DNA of 64,000 nucleotides from UBA1479 sp040216635 (GCA_040216635.1 JAVJOU010000030.1:62001-126000), one strand, 5' to 3'. Counted from the stretch's first letter, positions 9,320 to 18,160 are shown. Program-made: numbers and translations. The notes: generated from the sequence alone by a model not told the origin.

Positions 9320-10255
9320 ATGGAGTTTCTCGAATCCATCTTCGTCGCCCCTTTCGTCGAAATGTGGAATTACCCAGAGTTCCTGGCTGAATTGATCCTG
9401 GTCGGCTTGTCGACCGGCGTACTGTATTCCCTGGTCGCCTTGGGTTTCGTGCTGATCTTCAAGGCATCCGGCATGTTCAATTTCGCCCAGGGTGCGATGG
9501 TCCTGTTCGCGGCCCTAACATTGGTCGGCCTGATGGAACACGGCGTGCCCTTGTGGGCCGCCCTGCTGCTGTCGATGGCGGTCATGGTCGGGCTGGCCTT
9601 CGCGGTCGAACGCCTGATGCTGCGCTATCTGGTCAACCAGGAAGGCCTGATCCTGTTCATGGCGACGATCGGCCTGAACTTCATCCTTGAGGGCACGGGG
9701 CAGCTGTTCTGGGGTTCGGACGTCAAGCGCCTGGAAATCGGCATTCCCGACAAGCCTTTCGATCTGGGTCCGATCCTGCTTAACACCTTCGACGTCACGG
9801 CGGCGTTCATCGGTGCGGCATTGGTCATCGCACTGGCGGTTTTCTTTCAGAAAACGCCCATGGGTCGCGCCTTGCGCGCCGTCGCCGATGATCATCAGGC
9901 CGCGCTCAGCGTCGGCATCCCGCTGAAAACCATCTGGGTCGCCGTCTGGACCATCGCCGGGATCGTGGCCCTGGTTGCGGGCATCGTCTGGGGCGCCAAG
10001 TCGGGGGTGCAGTTCTCGCTCTCGCTGATCGCCTTGAAGGCCCTGCCGGTGCTGATTTTGGGCGGATTCACGTCCGTCCCCGGCGCCATCGTCGGCGGCC
10101 TGATCATCGGCGTCGGCGAAAAAGTGGCCGAGGGCTTCTGGGGCCCGGCCTTCGGCGGCGCCATCGAAAACTGGTTTGCCTACATGCTGGCACTTGCGTT
10201 CCTGGTGTTCAGGCCGCAGGGGCTGTTCGGCGAAAAGATCATCGAGAGGGTCTGA
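9320..10255 (+). CDS. branched-chain amino acid-type ABC transporter permease (LivH-like)
   Basis: Inner-membrane permease of 311 residues with about eight hydrophobic helices. It has the LivH-family stretch FNFAQGAMVLF in the first third and the cytoplasmic coupling region TPMGRALRAVADDHQAA, followed by GIPLKTIW. Such permeases pair with a LivM-type partner, encoded four bases downstream. The final helices carry the usual GGFTSVPGAIVGGLIIG motif. The start ATG at 9320 follows CCGGGGAGAAC. Within the cluster it forms half of the transmembrane channel for the acid or amino acid recognised by the binding protein encoded at 11541. Confidence 0.92.
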   Translation: MEFLESIFVAPFVEMWNYPEFLAELILVGLSTGVLYSLVALGFVLIFKASGMFNFAQGAMVLFAALTLVGLMEHGVPLWAALLLSMAVMVGLAFAVERLMLRYLVNQEGLILFMATIGLNFILEGTGQLFWGSDVKRLEIGIPDKPFDLGPILLNTFDVTAAFIGAALVIALAVFFQKTPMGRALRAVADDHQAALSVGIPLKTIWVAVWTIAGIVALVAGIVWGAKSGVQFSLSLIALKALPVLILGGFTSVPGAIVGGLIIGVGEKVAEGFWGPAFGGAIENWFAYMLALAFLVFRPQGLFGEKIIERV

Positions 10256-10259
10256 CGAA

Positions 10260-11336
10260 ATGTTCTACCGCGAAGCCGGACAATTCAAGACCACCTACCG
10301 GGGCGATCAGGCCGTCTTTCCCATTTTCCAGGACAAGATCGCCGTCTTCGCCCTGATCATCGTCGCCTACATGGTGCCGCTGGTCGCCAATGAATATTGG
10401 CTGCAGGCGATTTTCATCCAGTTCCTGGTGTTCGCCCTGATGGCCATCGGCCTGAACCTGTTGATGGGCTACGCCGGTCAGGTTTCGCTCGGCACCGGGG
10501 CCTTCGCCGCCGTGGGGGCCTATGCCTGTTACAAGCTGACGACCAACATCGAAGGCATGAACGTGATCGTCGCGATCCTGCTGTCGGGCGGCTGTGCGGC
10601 CGCCGTGGGCATCGTGTTCGGCCTGCCTTCGCTTCGCATCAAGGGATTCTATCTGGCCGTCGCGACCTTGGCGGCACAGTTCTTCATCCTATGGCTGTTC
10701 AACAAGGTCGGCTGGTTCTACAACGACAACCCGTCGGGCACGATCACCGCCCCGCCACGCGAATTCATGGGCTTTTTGATCACCGGGCCCAGAGCCACGC
10801 CCGAAGCACGATATTGGGTCTGTTTGACCTTCCTTGTGGCCTTTGCCTGGTTCGCCAAGAATCTGGTGCGCGGGCATATCGGCCGGTCATGGATGGCGAT
10901 CCGCGACATGGATATCGCCGCCGAAATCATCGGCATCCGCCCATTGCAGACCAAGCTGATGGCCTTCGCCATTTCGTCGTTCTATTGCGGCGTGGCCGGG
11001 GCCTTGATGATCTTCTGCTGGCTGGGGTCGGCCGAAACGGAAGCCTTCGATCTGTTCAATGTGTCCTTCCGTGTGCTGTTTATGATCATTATCGGCGGTC
11101 TGGGGTCGATCGGCGGATCGATCCTGGGCGCGGCCTTCATCATCCTGGTGCCGATCTTCCTGACCAATTTTCCACCCATGATCGGCTTGGACATTTCGAC
11201 CGCCCTGCAAAAGCATCTGGAAGAAATCATCTTCGGCGTGATGATCGTCGTGTTCCTGATCGTCGAACCGGAAGGGTTCGCCCGTCTGTGGCAGATTCTG
11301 CGCGAGAAATTGAGGAAATGGCCGTTCCCTTATTAA
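10260..11336 (+). CDS. branched-chain amino acid-type ABC transporter permease (LivM-like)
   Basis: Second permease, 358 residues, with the family marks LNLLMGYAGQVSLGTGAFAA, GLPSLRIKGFYLAVATLAAQ and the C-terminal IIGGLGSIGGSILGAAF. I start at MFYREAGQF (10260), preceded by GAGAGG; longer reading upstream overlaps livH in another frame and looks non-coding. The mature protein should span the inner membrane about eight to ten times and pair with the LivH-like subunit. The 204 bases after it, before the binding-protein gene, contain an inverted repeat and a leader hairpin, so the binding protein may also have its own promoter. Confidence 0.92.
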   Translation: MFYREAGQFKTTYRGDQAVFPIFQDKIAVFALIIVAYMVPLVANEYWLQAIFIQFLVFALMAIGLNLLMGYAGQVSLGTGAFAAVGAYACYKLTTNIEGMNVIVAILLSGGCAAAVGIVFGLPSLRIKGFYLAVATLAAQFFILWLFNKVGWFYNDNPSGTITAPPREFMGFLITGPRATPEARYWVCLTFLVAFAWFAKNLVRGHIGRSWMAIRDMDIAAEIIGIRPLQTKLMAFAISSFYCGVAGALMIFCWLGSAETEAFDLFNVSFRVLFMIIIGGLGSIGGSILGAAFIILVPIFLTNFPPMIGLDISTALQKHLEEIIFGVMIVVFLIVEPEGFARLWQILREKLRKWPFPY

Positions 11337-11499
11337 CGGCCCGCGTACAGACCGCGCCCGCATGGGCCGCGTTGAAAATTTGAATGCCGCGGCGCCCGGC
11401 GCCGCCAAAACCAATAATAAGCACGTTGGAAACCGGGTTATGTGCGTTGGTGCTTATATACCACCGTGCTACGATCCGAAGCGTAACCAAAAGGAAGAA

Positions 11500-11517
11500 G
11501 CCCCAAAAAAACGGGGC
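11500..11517 (+). other. leader hairpin before the binding-protein gene
   Basis: GCCCC and GGGGC pair around an A-rich loop (AAAAAAAC), 24 bases ahead of the ATG of the substrate-binding protein. A second GC-rich inverted repeat, GCGGCGCC/GGCGCCGC, lies at 11389-11405. The hairpins could stabilise the 5' end of the binding-protein mRNA or allow differential expression; the sequence alone does not show which. Confidence 0.4.
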
Positions 11518-11540
11518 ATCCGTGACTGGGAGAAATAGCC

Positions 11541-12860
11541 ATGAAGTTCCGTAAACTGGTAATGGCCGCGGCGGGTGTCGCGGTCGGCCTCGGCACTTTC
11601 GCCGCGGCCGAAATCGCCAAGGCGGACGAGCAGTTCCTGCCCATGCTCGTGTACCGTACCGGCGCCTATGCACCGTCGGGGATCCCCGTAGCGAACGGGT
11701 TCCGTGACTATTACACCTTGCTCAACAAACGTGACGGCGGCGTCGGCGGTGTCACCCTGACGTTCGAAGAATGCGAAACCCAGTACAAGACCAACCTGGG
11801 CGTCGAATGCTACGAAAAGCTCAAGGGCAACGGCCCGACGGGTGCCAGCCTGTTCAACCCCTATTCCACGGGCATCACCTATCAGCTGATCCCCAAGGCC
11901 AGCGTCGATAAAATCCCGATCCTGTCCATGGGCTATGGCCGGACCTCGGCCGCCGACGGCAGGGTGTTCGAATGGGTCTTCAACCCGCCCGCCACCTATT
12001 GGTCGCAGGCATCCGCCGTGATCAAGTACTTCTCGCGCCGGGCCGGCGGTTACGACAAGCTGCAGGGCAAGAAGATCGTCCACCTGCATCATAACTCGGC
12101 CTACGGCAAGGAAGCCAACCCGACCCTGGAAGTCCTGGCCAAGCGCTACGGCTTCAAACTGACCCTGATCCCGGTTGACCATCCCGGCCAGGAACAGGCA
12201 TCGCAATGGCGCCAGATCCGCCGCATCAAACCGGACTTCATCTTCATGTCCGGCTGGGGCGTGATGAACCAGGTCGCCATCAAGGAAGCCTCGGGCATCC
12301 GCTATCCCATGGATCAGTTCGTGGGTAACTGGTGGTCCGGCTCCGACGCGGACGTCATCCCCGCAGGCGACGGCGCCAAGGGCTATTTGTCGACCACCTT
12401 CCACGGTGCCGGTGCCGGTTTCGACATCCACAAGGAAATCATCAAGCACGTCTATGGCGGCGATGAAGCGGCGGCCAAGGAAAACAAGGTCGGCGAAGTG
12501 CTCTACAACCGGGCTCTCGTCAACGCCCTGTTCGCCACGGAAGCCATCCGTACAGCCCAGGGCAAGTTCGGCAAGAAATCCCTGACCGGCGAACAGGTCC
12601 GCTGGGGCTTGGAAAACCTGAACATCACGGCCGACACCTTGGCCGAACGCGGCTTCAAGGACATGGTCAGCCCCATTCAAATCACCTGTGAAGACCATGA
12701 GACCATGGGGCCGGTGATCATCCAAAAATGGGACGGCGCCAAGTGGTCCTACGCCAGTGACTGGCTGACGCCGATGCGCGACATCGTCCGTCCGCTGGTC
12801 GAAGCCGATGCCGCGGCTTATGCCAAGGAAAACAACATCACGCCCCGGACCTGCAACTAA
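11541..12860 (+). CDS. Liv-type ABC transporter periplasmic substrate-binding protein
   Basis: Periplasmic type I binding protein of 439 residues. A Sec signal peptide is clear: basic MKFRK, hydrophobic core, and AKA|DE cleavage near residue 28. The body resembles the Leu/Ile/Val-binding fold of the subgroup found next to acyl-CoA ligases, with Cys residues in FEECETQYKTNLGVECYEKL and near the C-terminus (ITPRTCN) that could form disulfides. Its gene follows the two permeases and precedes the second ATPase. The neighbourhood suggests a hydrophobic or aromatic carboxylic acid rather than leucine, but this is inference. The ATG at 11541 follows GGGAG. Confidence 0.9.
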   Translation: MKFRKLVMAAAGVAVGLGTFAAAEIAKADEQFLPMLVYRTGAYAPSGIPVANGFRDYYTLLNKRDGGVGGVTLTFEECETQYKTNLGVECYEKLKGNGPTGASLFNPYSTGITYQLIPKASVDKIPILSMGYGRTSAADGRVFEWVFNPPATYWSQASAVIKYFSRRAGGYDKLQGKKIVHLHHNSAYGKEANPTLEVLAKRYGFKLTLIPVDHPGQEQASQWRQIRRIKPDFIFMSGWGVMNQVAIKEASGIRYPMDQFVGNWWSGSDADVIPAGDGAKGYLSTTFHGAGAGFDIHKEIIKHVYGGDEAAAKENKVGEVLYNRALVNALFATEAIRTAQGKFGKKSLTGEQVRWGLENLNITADTLAERGFKDMVSPIQITCEDHETMGPVIIQKWDGAKWSYASDWLTPMRDIVRPLVEADAAAYAKENNITPRTCN

Positions 12861-12912
12861 GGCACAGGGCCAACGACAAACCCCAGACTGACAGCACCTT
12901 AAGGACCAGACC

Positions 12913-13764
12913 ATGGAACAAACCGTTCAAAAAACCGACGGGCAGGCCGGACAGGACACCGGCACGCAATCACCGTTGGTGGTCAACAATATCGAGGTCA
13001 TCTACGACCACGTGATCCTGGTGTTGAAGGGGGTATCGCTTGAGGTTCCCGAGGGGGGCATCGTCGCCCTCCTCGGGGCCAACGGCGCCGGCAAGACGAC
13101 GACGCTCAAGGCCATTTCCAACCTTCTGGGTGCCGAACGCGGCGAAGTCACCAAGGGTGAAATTCTCTACCGCGGGGAACGGGTCGACAGCCTGACCCCC
13201 AACGAACTGGTCAAACGCGGCGTCATCCAGGTGATGGAAGGCCGCCATTGCTTTGAACACCTGACCGTCGAAGACAACCTGATGACGGGTGCTTACACGC
13301 GCAAGGACGGGGCCGCCGCCGTCGCCGAAAGCCTGGAAAAGGTCTATCACTATTTCCCGCGCCTGAAAGAACGGCGCACCTCGCAGGCGGGTTATACCTC
13401 GGGCGGCGAACAACAGATGACCGCCATCGGCCGGGCGCTGATGGCCAATCCGAACACCATTCTTCTGGACGAGCCCTCCATGGGCTTGGCGCCGCAATTG
13501 GTCGAAGAAATCTTCGAAATCGTGAAGAGCCTCAACGAAAACGAAGGGGTCTCGATCCTGCTGGCCGAACAGAACACCATGGTCGCGCTGAAATACGCCG
13601 ATTACGGCTATATCCTGGAAAACGGCCGCGTCGTCATGGACGGCGATGCGGCGGGCCTGCGCGAAAACCCGGATGTGAAGGAATTCTATCTGGGCCTGGC
13701 GGGCGAGGGACGCAAAAGCTTCCGCGACGTCAAACATTACCGCCGGCGCAAGCGCTGGCTTTAA
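12913..13764 (+). CDS. branched-chain amino acid-type ABC transporter, ATP-binding protein (LivF-like)
   Basis: Second ATPase of the importer, 283 residues. Walker A GANGAGKTT lies at about 55-63; the signature region TSGGEQQMTAIGRALM and Walker B TILLDEPSMGLAPQLV are intact, as is the LivF-type AEQNTMVALKYADYGYILENG. The N-terminal 20 residues are polar and variable, and the C-terminus ends in a basic RRRKRWL tail longer than usual LivF. It forms the ATPase pair with the LivG-like protein. A 6-bp hairpin TTCCGG/CCGGAA without a T-run lies at 13780-13796, just after the stop. Confidence 0.92.
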   Translation: MEQTVQKTDGQAGQDTGTQSPLVVNNIEVIYDHVILVLKGVSLEVPEGGIVALLGANGAGKTTTLKAISNLLGAERGEVTKGEILYRGERVDSLTPNELVKRGVIQVMEGRHCFEHLTVEDNLMTGAYTRKDGAAAVAESLEKVYHYFPRLKERRTSQAGYTSGGEQQMTAIGRALMANPNTILLDEPSMGLAPQLVEEIFEIVKSLNENEGVSILLAEQNTMVALKYADYGYILENGRVVMDGDAAGLRENPDVKEFYLGLAGEGRKSFRDVKHYRRRKRWL

Positions 13765-13853
13765 GGCCGGTCCCAATAATTCCGGTATGACCGGAACGGA
13801 TTGCGGCGGCGTATTTTCGGCAATCAACACGATCACGATCAGGTGCACCCCGG

Positions 13854-15101
13854 ATGGCAACGGATACTCATTTCGACGCACTCGAAACCCGGTCGCCGGA
13901 TGACCGCGAGGCCACCCTGTTCGCGCAATTGAGCGCACAGGTCTCCCATGCCAAGCTTCACGCACCCTATTTCAGCGCCTTGTTCGAAGACGTCCATCCG
14001 GGCGATGTAAGCGACCGCGCGGCCCTTGCCCAACTGCCGGTCACGCGCAAATCGGATTTGGTCGATATTCAGAGACCGGGCCAGCCGCTCGGCGATATGA
14101 ACGCGGGGGCCCTGGGCGCCCTGCGCCGTATCTATCAAAGTCCCGGGCCGACCTATGACGCCGAGGGACATGGCGAGAACTGGTGGCGCATGGCGCGGGG
14201 GCTTTACGCCGCCGGCATGCGCAAGGGCGACATCGTCCACAACACCTTTTCCTATCACCTGACCCCGGCGGGGCTGATGGTCGATTCCGGCGCGCAAGCC
14301 ATCGGCTGCGCCGTGGTGCCGGCGGGGGTCGGCAACACGGACCTGCAGGTCCGCGCCATCCAAGACATCCGGCCCCAGGCCTATTGCGGCACGCCGTCGT
14401 TCCTGAAGATCATTCTGGAAAAAGCGGCGGAACTGGGCATGGACGTCACGTCCCTGTCGAAGGCCGCCGTCGGCGGCGAGCCGTTCCTGCCCGACCAGCG
14501 CGCCGCCTTCGAAGCCGCCGGGATCGCCGCGCATAACATCTATGCCTCGGCCGACATCGGCCTGATCGCTTATGAAAGCCCTGCCCGCGAAGGCCTGATC
14601 CTGGAAGAAGGTTTAATTTTGGAAATCGTCACCCCCGGCACGGGCGATCCGGTCGAACCGGGTCAGGTCGGCGAGGTCGTCCTGACCATGCCGTTCAACA
14701 CCGACTATCCCCTGATCCGCTTCGCCACCGGCGACATGTCGGCGGTGATGGAAGGAACCAGTCCTTGCGGGCGCACCAACACCCGCATCAAGGGCTGGAT
14801 GGGCCGGGCCGACCAGGCGGCCAAGGTCAAGGGCATGTTCGTCCACCCGCGCCAGATCGCCGACATCGTGGCCCGCCACCCGGAAATCGGGCGTGCCCGC
14901 ATGGTCATCACCCGCGACGGTGAACAGGACATAATGACGCTGAAATGCGAGACGGCGGAAACCGGCGCGGGCCTTGCCGATAAGATCGCCGAAACCATCC
15001 AGGCCGTCTGCAAGCTTAAGGGCAGGGTCGAGACCGTCGCACCGGACAGCCTGCCCAATGACGGCAAGGTGGTCGATGATCGGCGGGGGGCAGAGGCTTA
15101 A
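13854..15101 (+). CDS. PaaK-like phenylacetate-CoA ligase family protein
   Basis: AMP-forming ligase of the PaaK branch, 415 residues. PaaK-type features are the early YFSALFEDVHPGDV, LAQLPVTRKSDL, the segment RRIYQSPGPTYDAEG where PaaK has its phosphate loop, YASADIGLIAYES in place of the usual Y-G-x-S-E motif, and a C-terminal YPLIRFATGDMS. The C-terminus ends with LPNDGKVVDDRR, as in PaaK relatives. The phosphate loop and the E of the YxxSE motif are altered, so it may be a specialised ligase rather than a true phenylacetate-CoA ligase. Its stop overlaps, tail to tail, the convergent phosphatase gene by four bases. No strong ribosome binding site is seen. Confidence 0.85.
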   Translation: MATDTHFDALETRSPDDREATLFAQLSAQVSHAKLHAPYFSALFEDVHPGDVSDRAALAQLPVTRKSDLVDIQRPGQPLGDMNAGALGALRRIYQSPGPTYDAEGHGENWWRMARGLYAAGMRKGDIVHNTFSYHLTPAGLMVDSGAQAIGCAVVPAGVGNTDLQVRAIQDIRPQAYCGTPSFLKIILEKAAELGMDVTSLSKAAVGGEPFLPDQRAAFEAAGIAAHNIYASADIGLIAYESPAREGLILEEGLILEIVTPGTGDPVEPGQVGEVVLTMPFNTDYPLIRFATGDMSAVMEGTSPCGRTNTRIKGWMGRADQAAKVKGMFVHPRQIADIVARHPEIGRARMVITRDGEQDIMTLKCETAETGAGLADKIAETIQAVCKLKGRVETVAPDSLPNDGKVVDDRRGAEA

Positions 15102-15733
15102 TCCTTCGTGTTGAACTTTTCCACCAGCCGCTGCCAGTCCGGCGGGTCGATCAGGGCAACCCGCTCGAAACCCACGGGCACATCCGCGCTGGCGCGGTAA
15201 ACCCCGGCCCCGGCCTCGCCCGCGTAATCGCCCGTGGTCGCCCGCATCAGGTTACCGTGGCCGACGATGATGCGATTGGTGCCGGGCGGCACGGGCCGGG
15301 TGAAATGCTTGCGGGCGTTTTTCACGGCGGCGTCAAGGCCGCCGACGAAATCCTGAGACCGCAGGTTCATGATCTCGGTCGTGGTCTGCACGGGTCCCAT
15401 GTCGAACAGGCGGGCCGTTTCGGCAGACCGGCAATACTCCGAAGAAACAATCTCGCCCGCGGGAATTTTAAGCGCGCGCATGGCCTTGCCGATGGTACGG
15501 GCGATGTCGCGGCCTTTGTCGGACAGCTGGCGCATCTCGGCCCCGTCGCAGCTTTTCCAATCCCCGGCCTTGGTGACATTGTCGTCCTGGGTCCAGTCCG
15601 TGGCCGAATGACGGAAATAGATCACCAGCCCCCCGGCGCGCAGGTCCTCGATCAGGGCCTTGTCCGCCGCCCCGACCGGTGCCGCCGGCTGAAAAACCAG
15701 CAGACACCCGATCAGTACAACGGCCCAATTCAT
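15098..15733 (-). CDS. periplasmic histidine phosphatase family protein
   Basis: Histidine (phosphoglycerate mutase-like) phosphatase of about 211 residues. The catalytic RHS motif is in VIYFRHSATDW, the second region is SSEYCRSAETARL, and the C-terminal catalytic histidine is in IIVGHGNLM. The N-terminus after MNWAVVLIGCLLVFQP and before ADKALIEDL is a signal peptide, so the enzyme should be exported. I start at the ATG at 15733; ATGs at 15760 and 15790 are also in frame and no start has a strong ribosome binding site. Reading further upstream would run antisense through the small RNA at 15857-15985. Substrate unknown. Confidence 0.8.
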   Translation of the reverse strand: MNWAVVLIGCLLVFQPAAPVGAADKALIEDLRAGGLVIYFRHSATDWTQDDNVTKAGDWKSCDGAEMRQLSDKGRDIARTIGKAMRALKIPAGEIVSSEYCRSAETARLFDMGPVQTTTEIMNLRSQDFVGGLDAAVKNARKHFTRPVPPGTNRIIVGHGNLMRATTGDYAGEAGAGVYRASADVPVGFERVALIDPPDWQRLVEKFNTKD

Positions 15734-15856
15734 GGCCCGAAATCGTTCAAACCATACCATGACCAACAGGGTATCCTTCTTGGGACGCATGGAAAAGGCT
15801 GGAATCTCAACCCCTTCGGACTTGCCCGAAAGAATCACATTCGGGTCATAATCTCG

Positions 15857-15985
15857 CCCTAATCCGCTGGCTATATAGGGACCATAGACCTCCTCGTCTA
15901 TTAACCAGAGACCCCCCTCTCTGGTCCCCTTAATCGGCAACCAGCCGAACTCAAGCCGGGCTCTCCCCAGAGCCCGGCTTTTTTT
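15857..15985 (+). ncRNA. candidate small RNA with tandem C-rich-loop hairpins
   Basis: A compact run of perfect inverted repeats on the plus strand in a gap without a plus-strand gene: CCCTA/TAGGG (15857-15880); ATAGAC/GTCTAT closing loop CTCCTC (15884-15901); ACCAGAGA/TCTCTGGT closing loop CCCCCC (15904-15925); TCGGC/GCCGA (15934-15948); and a terminator with loop CCCC (15953-15985). A possible promoter is TTGCCC at 15822 and CATAAT at 15847 (19-base spacer); another -10, CTATAT at 15871, would give a shorter RNA from about 15882. The CTCCTC and C6 loops can pair with Shine-Dalgarno sequences, as in the alphaproteobacterial CcsR (cuckoo) and alpha-r14 families. I infer a trans-acting regulator; family membership is not established. 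Confidence 0.72.
15953..15985 (+). terminator. intrinsic terminator of the small RNA
   Basis: A perfect 12-bp stem (AAGCCGGGCTCT with AGAGCCCGGCTT) around a CCCC loop is followed by an unbroken run of T ending at 15985. The T-run is on the plus strand, so the transcript it ends cannot be the minus-strand phosphatase. It lies about 95 bases before ccmA. Confidence 0.93.
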
Positions 15986-16081
15986 ATCCGTCCTTCATGC
16001 CATAGGCACCTGTATTCGCGATGCTTTTCGGGTTATCAATTTGGAAGACCCCGCGTTTCGACGAAAAGGATTCCAGCCGCC

Positions 16082-16738
16082 GTGGACCGTTTTGAAGGCA
16101 CATCGCTGGATTGCCTGCGCAGCACCCGGGCTGTGTTTCGCGGTCTGGATTTCACGCTGCAGGCGGGCGGGGCCCTTGTTCTGGTCGGCCCCAACGGATC
16201 GGGGAAATCCTCGCTTCTGCGCCTCATGTCGGGGCTGTTGCCCCAGGCGGCGGGCCGCCTTGCGTGGAACGGCACGGATATCGCGGAAGACCCTGACGCC
16301 CATCGCGGGCGCCTGCGCTATCTGGGCCATCTGGATGCCGTGAAACCGGCCCTGACGGCGGCGGAAAACCTTGCCTTCTGGGCCGGGCTGATGGGCAGCG
16401 ATCCTGATACGGCGGTCACCCCGGCGCTGGACGCCCTCGGCATCGGCCATTTGGCCGACCTGCCGGCGCGCTTTCTTTCGGCCGGGCAGAAACGGCGCCT
16501 CAACCTGGCCCGTCTGGCGCTGGCCCCGGCGGCCCTTTGGCTGCTGGATGAACCGGCGACGGCGTTGGACGCGGAAACCACCGACCGCCTGCGCACCCTG
16601 ATCCAGAAACACCGCGACGCAGGCGGCATGGCGGTGATCTCGACCCATTCGGATTTAGGGCTTTCCGGTGCCGCGACCCTGGACTTGGCCCAATTCGCCG
16701 CGCGCGGGGGCGAATTAAACCAGGACACGGCCGCATGA
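16082..16738 (+). CDS. ccmA: heme exporter ATP-binding protein CcmA
   Basis: ATPase of the CcmABCD complex of system I cytochrome c biogenesis; ATP hydrolysis releases holo-CcmE from CcmCD. The 218-residue protein has Walker A GPNGSGKS (about 36-43), the signature region LSAGQKRRLNLARL and Walker B LWLLDEPATALD. Translation begins at a GTG at 16082 (V/M-DRFEGTSLDCLR) with AAGGA nine bases upstream. Its TGA overlaps the ccmB start as ATGA. It is the first gene of the ccm operon. Confidence 0.95.
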   Translation: MDRFEGTSLDCLRSTRAVFRGLDFTLQAGGALVLVGPNGSGKSSLLRLMSGLLPQAAGRLAWNGTDIAEDPDAHRGRLRYLGHLDAVKPALTAAENLAFWAGLMGSDPDTAVTPALDALGIGHLADLPARFLSAGQKRRLNLARLALAPAALWLLDEPATALDAETTDRLRTLIQKHRDAGGMAVISTHSDLGLSGAATLDLAQFAARGGELNQDTAA

Positions 16739-17400
16739 TCGGCTTCCGCGCCATCCTGATGCGTGACCTACGCCTGGCCCTGCGCCAAGGCATGGACAGC
16801 GCCCTGGTCGTCATGTTCTTCGTCATCGCCGTGGTGCTGTTTCCGCTCGGCGTCGGGCCCGAAGCCAATATCCTGGCCCGCATCGCACCCGGGGTGCTGT
16901 GGGTCGCGGCCCTTTTGTCCGTTCTGCTGTCGTTGGAACGTCTGTTTCATGCGGATTTCGAGGACGGCTCGCTGGAGCTTTTGGCGCTCAGCCCGCCCGC
17001 CCTGGAAATCGTCGTGCTAGCTAAGGTTTTGGCCCATTGGCTGGTGACCGGCCTGCCGCTGATCGTCGCCGCCCCCGTGCTGGCCGTGCTGTTGAACATG
17101 CCGGCAGACGGTTTCGGGCTGTTGCTGCTGGCGCTTTTGCTGGGCACACCGACACTCAGCCTGATCGGCGCCGTGGGGGCGGCCTTGATTTTGGGCTCGC
17201 GCCGGGGCGGCGTGCTGCTGGCGCTGTTGGTCCTGCCCCTGTTCATTCCCGTGCTGATTTTCGGCGTCGGCGCGGTCGAGGCCGCGATCGGCGGCTTCCC
17301 GGCCCGGGCTCCCTTGTTGCTGCTGGGCGCGATTTTCGCGGGCGCCCTGGCGCTCTGCCCCTGGGGGGCGGCGGCCGGGCTCAGGCAAGCGCTGGAATAA
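16735..17400 (+). CDS. ccmB: heme exporter permease CcmB
   Basis: Six-helix inner-membrane partner of CcmA, 221 residues, the usual family length. The start MIGFRAILMRDLRLALRQGM and the region LERLFHADFEDGSLELLALS are typical CcmB. The remaining sequence is almost all hydrophobic, with GAVGAALILGSRRGG before the last helices. It overlaps ccmA by four bases and lies 28 bases before ccmC. With CcmA and CcmC it drives release of heme-loaded CcmE in the periplasm. Confidence 0.95.
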   Translation: MIGFRAILMRDLRLALRQGMDSALVVMFFVIAVVLFPLGVGPEANILARIAPGVLWVAALLSVLLSLERLFHADFEDGSLELLALSPPALEIVVLAKVLAHWLVTGLPLIVAAPVLAVLLNMPADGFGLLLLALLLGTPTLSLIGAVGAALILGSRRGGVLLALLVLPLFIPVLIFGVGAVEAAIGGFPARAPLLLLGAIFAGALALCPWGAAAGLRQALE

Positions 17401-17428
17401 TCCGAATGAAGAGGCTAGGTTCCCGGCC

Positions 17429-18160
17429 ATGTTGAATTATTTCGCCAATCCGCGCCGTTTCATGAAACTGGCAACCGTCCTCACCCCCTGGATGGCCGGG
17501 GCGACGGTGGTGCTGGCATCCGCCGGGCTTTACCTGGGCCTGATCGCGTCGCCCGACGATTATCAACAGGGCGCGACCGTGCGCATCATGTATGTCCATG
17601 TGCCGGCGGCCTGGATGGCCATGTTCTGCTACACCTCGCTTGCGATCTCGGCCGCCGTCGGGTTGATCTGGAAGCACCCCGTGGCCGATGTGGCGGCGCG
17701 GGCGACGGCCCCCATCGGGGCGTGCTTCACCTTTCTGGCGCTGCTGACCGGGTCGCTTTGGGGCAAGCCCATGTGGGGCACCTGGTGGGTGTGGGATGCA
17801 CGCCTGACCTCGGTCCTGGTGCTGTTCTTTCTTTATCTCGGCTATATGGCGCTCAACAGCGCCTTCGACGATCCGCAGCGGGGATCCAAGGCATCCGCCA
17901 TCCTGGCCATGGTCGGCTTCGTCAACGTGCCGATCATCAAGTTTTCCGTCGACTGGTGGAACACCCTGCATCAGCCGGCATCGATCGTCCGCATGGACGG
18001 TCCGACCATTCACCCCGACATGCTGTGGCCCCTGTTCCTGATGATCGGGGCGTTCACGACCTATTTCCTGTGGGTGCTGCTGCTGCGCATGCGCCGGGAG
18101 TTGACCGAAAGCCGCCTGCGCGCCCGCCGCCAAATTCAGGCAGAGGAAGCCGGGGTATGA
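17429..18160 (+). CDS. ccmC: heme exporter/handling protein CcmC
   Basis: Heme-handling membrane protein of 243 residues that presents heme to CcmE. The tryptophan-rich periplasmic WWD motif is GTWWVWDARLTSVLVL, and the flanking histidine ligands lie in YVHVPAAWMA and NTLHQPASI. Six transmembrane helices are apparent. The stop codon lies in a GGTATGA context; the ATG there opens a reading frame through the following spacer that does not look like a gene. ccmD follows only after 174 bases, an unusually long gap for this operon. Confidence 0.95.
   Translation: MLNYFANPRRFMKLATVLTPWMAGATVVLASAGLYLGLIASPDDYQQGATVRIMYVHVPAAWMAMFCYTSLAISAAVGLIWKHPVADVAARATAPIGACFTFLALLTGSLWGKPMWGTWWVWDARLTSVLVLFFLYLGYMALNSAFDDPQRGSKASAILAMVGFVNVPIIKFSVDWWNTLHQPASIVRMDGPTIHPDMLWPLFLMIGAFTTYFLWVLLLRMRRELTESRLRARRQIQAEEAGV

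Noticed and set aside
15734..15940. N-terminal extension of the histidine phosphatase to 280 residues
   Set aside because: It would place 69 unrelated residues before a clear signal peptide and would be antisense to the terminator-bearing small RNA.
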